A stretch of 34,640 nt of DNA from Bacteroidaceae bacterium (lineage in GTDB: Bacteria; Bacteroidota; Bacteroidia; Bacteroidales; Bacteroidaceae): positions 1 through 34,640 of the forward strand of contig JAGBGU010000033.1 of assembly GCA_017935785.1 (NCBI GenBank), in the 5' to 3' direction. Shown in pieces: positions 32,315 to 34,640 of the stretch (its first letter is position 1; the number at the start of each line of letters is the position of its first letter). Below the pieces are notes generated by a model that did no database searches, was not told where the DNA came from, and saw only the letters and a list, made by a program, of their open reading frames with translations. Made by a program: the position numbers and the translations under genes.

Positions 32315-34177
32315 ATGACACGCCCTCTTTTCCTCTCATTCCTCATTCTCCTCTCCTCCGTACTTTCCGCACGCTCCGCCCATGTGTGGGTAGAAGCCGA
32401 GAGTTTCAGCCAAAAGGGCGGTTGGAACGTAGACCAGCAGTTCACCTTCGAGATGGGGTCGCCCTATCTTATTGCGCATGGTATGGGGGTTCCCGTGCCC
32501 GACGCTTCCACTACCGTCCGTTTCCCGCGCAAGGGTACGTACCATGCCTATGTACGCACCTACAACTGGACTTCCCCCTGGACCGGGAAGCCCGGACCGG
32601 GAAGATTCGCCGTCAGTGTGGGCGGAAAACGGTTGCCAAACGAACTTGGCAGCCAGGGAGACTGCTGGATGTGGCAGTATGCAGGCCAGGTAGAGGCGGA
32701 AGAGGAAGAAACCGTCGTATTGCACGACCTTACCGGATTTGACGGCCGTTGCGACGCACTTTGGTTCACTACCGACAAGGATGCCGTGCCGCCGGCGGAT
32801 GCAGAGAAATTGGCTCTTTTCCGCGGGAAGCATGACAGAAAGACGGTACGGACGGTAAAGTACGACTTTGTGGTTGTCGGGGGCGGCATTGCCGGCATTT
32901 GCGCTTCGGTATCCGCTGCCCGCCTGGGCACCAAGGTGGCCCTCATCAACGACCGTCCCATCTGGGGTGGCTGCAACAGTTCGGAAACACGCGTCCATCT
33001 GGGCGGTCATATCGAGATGAAGCCCTATCCCAACCTGGGCAACATGATAAAGGAGTTCGGCCCCCTGCGGATGGGAAATGCACAGCCTGCCGAATTCTAC
33101 GAGGACGAAAAGAAACGTGCCTTCCTGGAGGCGGAAAAGGAGAATCTCGACCTCTATCCCTCCTATCGGGTGTATAAGGTGGATTGCCGCAAGGGTATCA
33201 TCCGCGCTGTCTATGCCAGACACATCGAAAGCGGCGAAGTGGTAAAGTTTGTATCCCCGCTTTATTCTGACTGCACCGGTGACGGAACCGTGGGCTATCT
33301 GGCCGGGGCCGACTTTGCCATGGGGCGCGAAGGGCGAAGCGAATACAACGAGCCGTCTGCGCCTGAAAATGGCGACAAGCTAACCATGGGAGCCTCCGTA
33401 CAGTGGTATTCCGAGGAGGGGAAAGAACCCTGCCCCTTCCCATTGTTCGAATATGGCGTTGATTTCAACGATCAGAGCTGCCAAAGGGTGAAAATGGGCG
33501 AATGGACTTGGGAAACAGGCATGAACCGCGACCAGTGCAAGGAGTTCGAACGCATACGCGACTATGGCCTGATGGTGGTCTACTCCAACTGGAGCTACCT
33601 GAAAAACCGCCTATCAGACAACAAAGAATACCAAAGCCGCAAGTTGGGATGGGTGGCATACATTGCCGGAAAGCGAGAGTCGCGCCGTCTGCTGGGCGAC
33701 CATGTACTTACGGAAAACGACCTGCAGAACGAGACCGTATATCCCGATGCATCCTTTACCACCACATGGAGCATAGACCTTCACTATCCCGACCCGCAAA
33801 ACTCCAGACATTTCCCGGGCAACGAATTCAAATCCATCTGCACACATGGAAAAGCCAACCCCTACGCCGTACCCTATCGATGCCTCTATTCGCGCAACAT
33901 CAGCAACCTCTTCATGGCAGGCCGCAACATCAGCGTAACGCACATCGGATTGGGCACTGTCCGCGTAATGCGCACCACCGGAATGATGGGCGAAGTGGTA
34001 GGTATGGCAGCCAGCCTCTGCGCCAGGCACAACACCCTTCCCCGGAACATATATGCCACACATTTGGAAGAGCTGAAGAGTCTGATGGAGAAAGGAGCCG
34101 GAAAACCCGGTCTGCCCAACAACCAGCTGTACAATCTGGGCGGAAACTGGCCCACATACAAGAAGAGCGGTGAGTGA
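32315..34177 (+). CDS. FAD-dependent oxidoreductase with N-terminal beta-sandwich domain
   Basis: A 620-residue protein with a signal peptide (MTRPLFLSFLILLSSVLSARSA). Residues 22-155 look like a carbohydrate-binding or xanthan-lyase-type beta-sandwich (VWVEAESFSQKGGWNVDQQF, RFAVSVGGKRL, WMWQYAGQVE, FDGRCDALWFT). From about 183 an FAD_oxidored domain follows with DFVVVGGGIAGICASVSAAR (189-194 core), WGGCNSSETR, DCTGDGTVGYLAGADFAMGREGRSEYNE and, near the end, LFMAGRNISVTHIGLGTVRVM. It is probably periplasmic and may oxidise a sugar; no reaction is known for the family. The gene follows the Tat-exported Gfo/Idh gene, which suggests the two act on related substrates, though a terminator separates them. 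The protein appears complete. Confidence 0.88.
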   Translation: MTRPLFLSFLILLSSVLSARSAHVWVEAESFSQKGGWNVDQQFTFEMGSPYLIAHGMGVPVPDASTTVRFPRKGTYHAYVRTYNWTSPWTGKPGPGRFAVSVGGKRLPNELGSQGDCWMWQYAGQVEAEEEETVVLHDLTGFDGRCDALWFTTDKDAVPPADAEKLALFRGKHDRKTVRTVKYDFVVVGGGIAGICASVSAARLGTKVALINDRPIWGGCNSSETRVHLGGHIEMKPYPNLGNMIKEFGPLRMGNAQPAEFYEDEKKRAFLEAEKENLDLYPSYRVYKVDCRKGIIRAVYARHIESGEVVKFVSPLYSDCTGDGTVGYLAGADFAMGREGRSEYNEPSAPENGDKLTMGASVQWYSEEGKEPCPFPLFEYGVDFNDQSCQRVKMGEWTWETGMNRDQCKEFERIRDYGLMVVYSNWSYLKNRLSDNKEYQSRKLGWVAYIAGKRESRRLLGDHVLTENDLQNETVYPDASFTTTWSIDLHYPDPQNSRHFPGNEFKSICTHGKANPYAVPYRCLYSRNISNLFMAGRNISVTHIGLGTVRVMRTTGMMGEVVGMAASLCARHNTLPRNIYATHLEELKSLMEKGAGKPGLPNNQLYNLGGNWPTYKKSGE

Positions 34178-34278
34178 TGAGTTTTTTCGACAAAAGAACA
34201 TAAGGACATAAGTTTTTATGAGACACATAGTTCACAGCCATCTTTGCAGACGGCGGATGTGTGGGATACGCTTGAGTA

Positions 34279-34337
34279 CCACGGGTTCAAGAACCCGCGG
34301 CTATTCGCCCTTTCGGGCATCGCGTCCTTCAGACGCC
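34279..34337 (-). repeat. REP-like palindromic unit, copy 1 (inverted)
   Basis: Read on the minus strand it begins GGCGTCTGAAGGACGCG and ends GAATAGCCGCGGGTT...AACCCGTGG. It carries an extra CCCGAAAGGG hairpin inserted in the middle, so it is 59 bp where the other copies are 50. Confidence 0.85.
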
Positions 34338-34367
34338 CCCACCTTCAGAAATAAGGATAATCAAAAA

Positions 34368-34417
34368 GGCGTCTGGAAGACGAGAACATGAATAGCCGGG
34401 GGCTTTTAAGCCTCCGG
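34368..34417 (+). repeat. REP-like palindromic unit, copy 2
   Basis: A 50-bp unit. A GTCT...AGAC half-palindrome at the start is followed by GAATAGCCGGGGGCTTTTAA and CCTCCGG. The second hairpin pairs GGGGGCTT with AAGCCTCC-type sequence. Confidence 0.85.
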
Positions 34418-34440
34418 TTTTATAATGTCCGTATATAAAT

Positions 34441-34490
34441 GGCGTCTGAAAGACGCGAAGTTAAATAGCCGCGGACTTTTAAGTCCGTGG
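34441..34490 (+). repeat. REP-like palindromic unit, copy 3
   Basis: A 50-bp unit, same orientation as copy 2 and exactly 73 bp downstream of it. It starts GGCGTCTGAAAGACGCG, a perfect CGTCT/AGACG hairpin, then AAATAGCCGCGGACTTTTAA and GTCCGTGG. Confidence 0.85.
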
Positions 34491-34640
34491 AAACCAAGAC
34501 ATACGCCTACAGAAAACCGTCTGTTTACTCTGGTCCTTGCAAGAAAAAAAGTTTGTTTTTTCTTAAAGATGTTGTTTTTTTTCTATTTGTTCTTTACCGT
34601 CCCGGCACCTTGGGTCCTGATGTATATAGTTTTTGTCGAA

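Larger units (their letters stand above)
34178..34640. other. Gene-free end of the window with palindromic units
   Basis: About 460 bp without a convincing complete gene. It carries three REP-like units (34279-34337, 34368-34417, 34441-34490) and an A/T-rich hairpin AAGAAAAAA/TTTTTTCTT near 34551. The 10-mer TTCGACAAAA at 34186-34195 is repeated inverted at the window end, 34631-34640; with only 10 bp this may be chance. On the minus strand a short open frame enters from the right edge and stops at 34583-34585 after reading ...IRTQGAGTVKNK. It could be the 3' end of a convergent gene but is too short to call. Confidence 0.5.

Noticed and set aside
34186..34640. Terminal 10-bp inverted repeat TTCGACAAAA as the ends of a mobile element
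   Set aside because: Only 10 bp match, one end coincides with the arbitrary window edge, and no transposase or target duplication can be seen.

Overview
The window is chromosomal DNA from a member of the Bacteroidota, most likely order Bacteroidales. Four things support this. Several promoters match the Bacteroidota consensus TTTG-N19/20-TAnnTTTG. Purine-rich Shine-Dalgarno sequences are mostly absent. Families typical of the group are present: an OMP_b-brl_3-type receptor, GH76 and GH16 enzymes, paired OmpA proteins, Tat-exported Gfo/Idh/MocA oxidoreductases and an SpmA-SpmB fusion. The order parE-coaD-S41 protease-ybeY-ruvB also looks familiar for the group. The genus cannot be fixed from the sequence.

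Layout. Positions 1-1150 look like a decay zone: a 136-bp element with inverted ends, the 3' remnant of a DUF4143 ATPase gene, and a small secreted-protein gene that appears frameshifted. An outer-membrane beta-barrel receptor follows (1187-3319). Next comes a 750-bp gene-poor stretch with a heptamer tandem repeat and a 30-bp perfect palindrome, then tRNA-Leu(CAA). Two near-identical 200-bp miniature inverted-repeat elements flank an aldo-keto reductase, and the second sits just before a GH76 mannanase-like gene. A promoter-hairpin small RNA precedes a META-domain lipoprotein and a DUF362 ferredoxin-like protein.

From 8937 to 16696 everything is on the minus strand. It holds an AspT/YidE-type transporter, a phosphodiesterase lipoprotein and a GH16 enzyme behind one promoter, then a porin, a CPBP protease, a THUMP-like methyltransferase and a VanX-type dipeptidase behind another. 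The dipeptidase has an in-frame amber codon before its catalytic Glu and last zinc ligand. Two OmpA paralogs (17189-18322 and 19985-21145) flank a Gfo/Idh oxidoreductase.

From 21322 to 34177 everything is on the plus strand and tightly packed: GNAT-like protein, parE, coaD, S41 protease, ybeY, ruvB, SpmA-SpmB fusion, flippase, then a second Gfo/Idh oxidoreductase and a FAD-dependent oxidoreductase with an N-terminal beta-sandwich. The window ends in a gene-free stretch with three copies of a palindromic REP-like unit.

Most of the window is ordinary core genome. I found no convincing new multi-gene system. The unusual material is the interrupted dipeptidase, the mobile or palindromic repeats (at least four families), the small RNA locus, the decayed 5' region, and the OmpA duplication, which forms 2.8-kb-spaced direct repeats around a gene.
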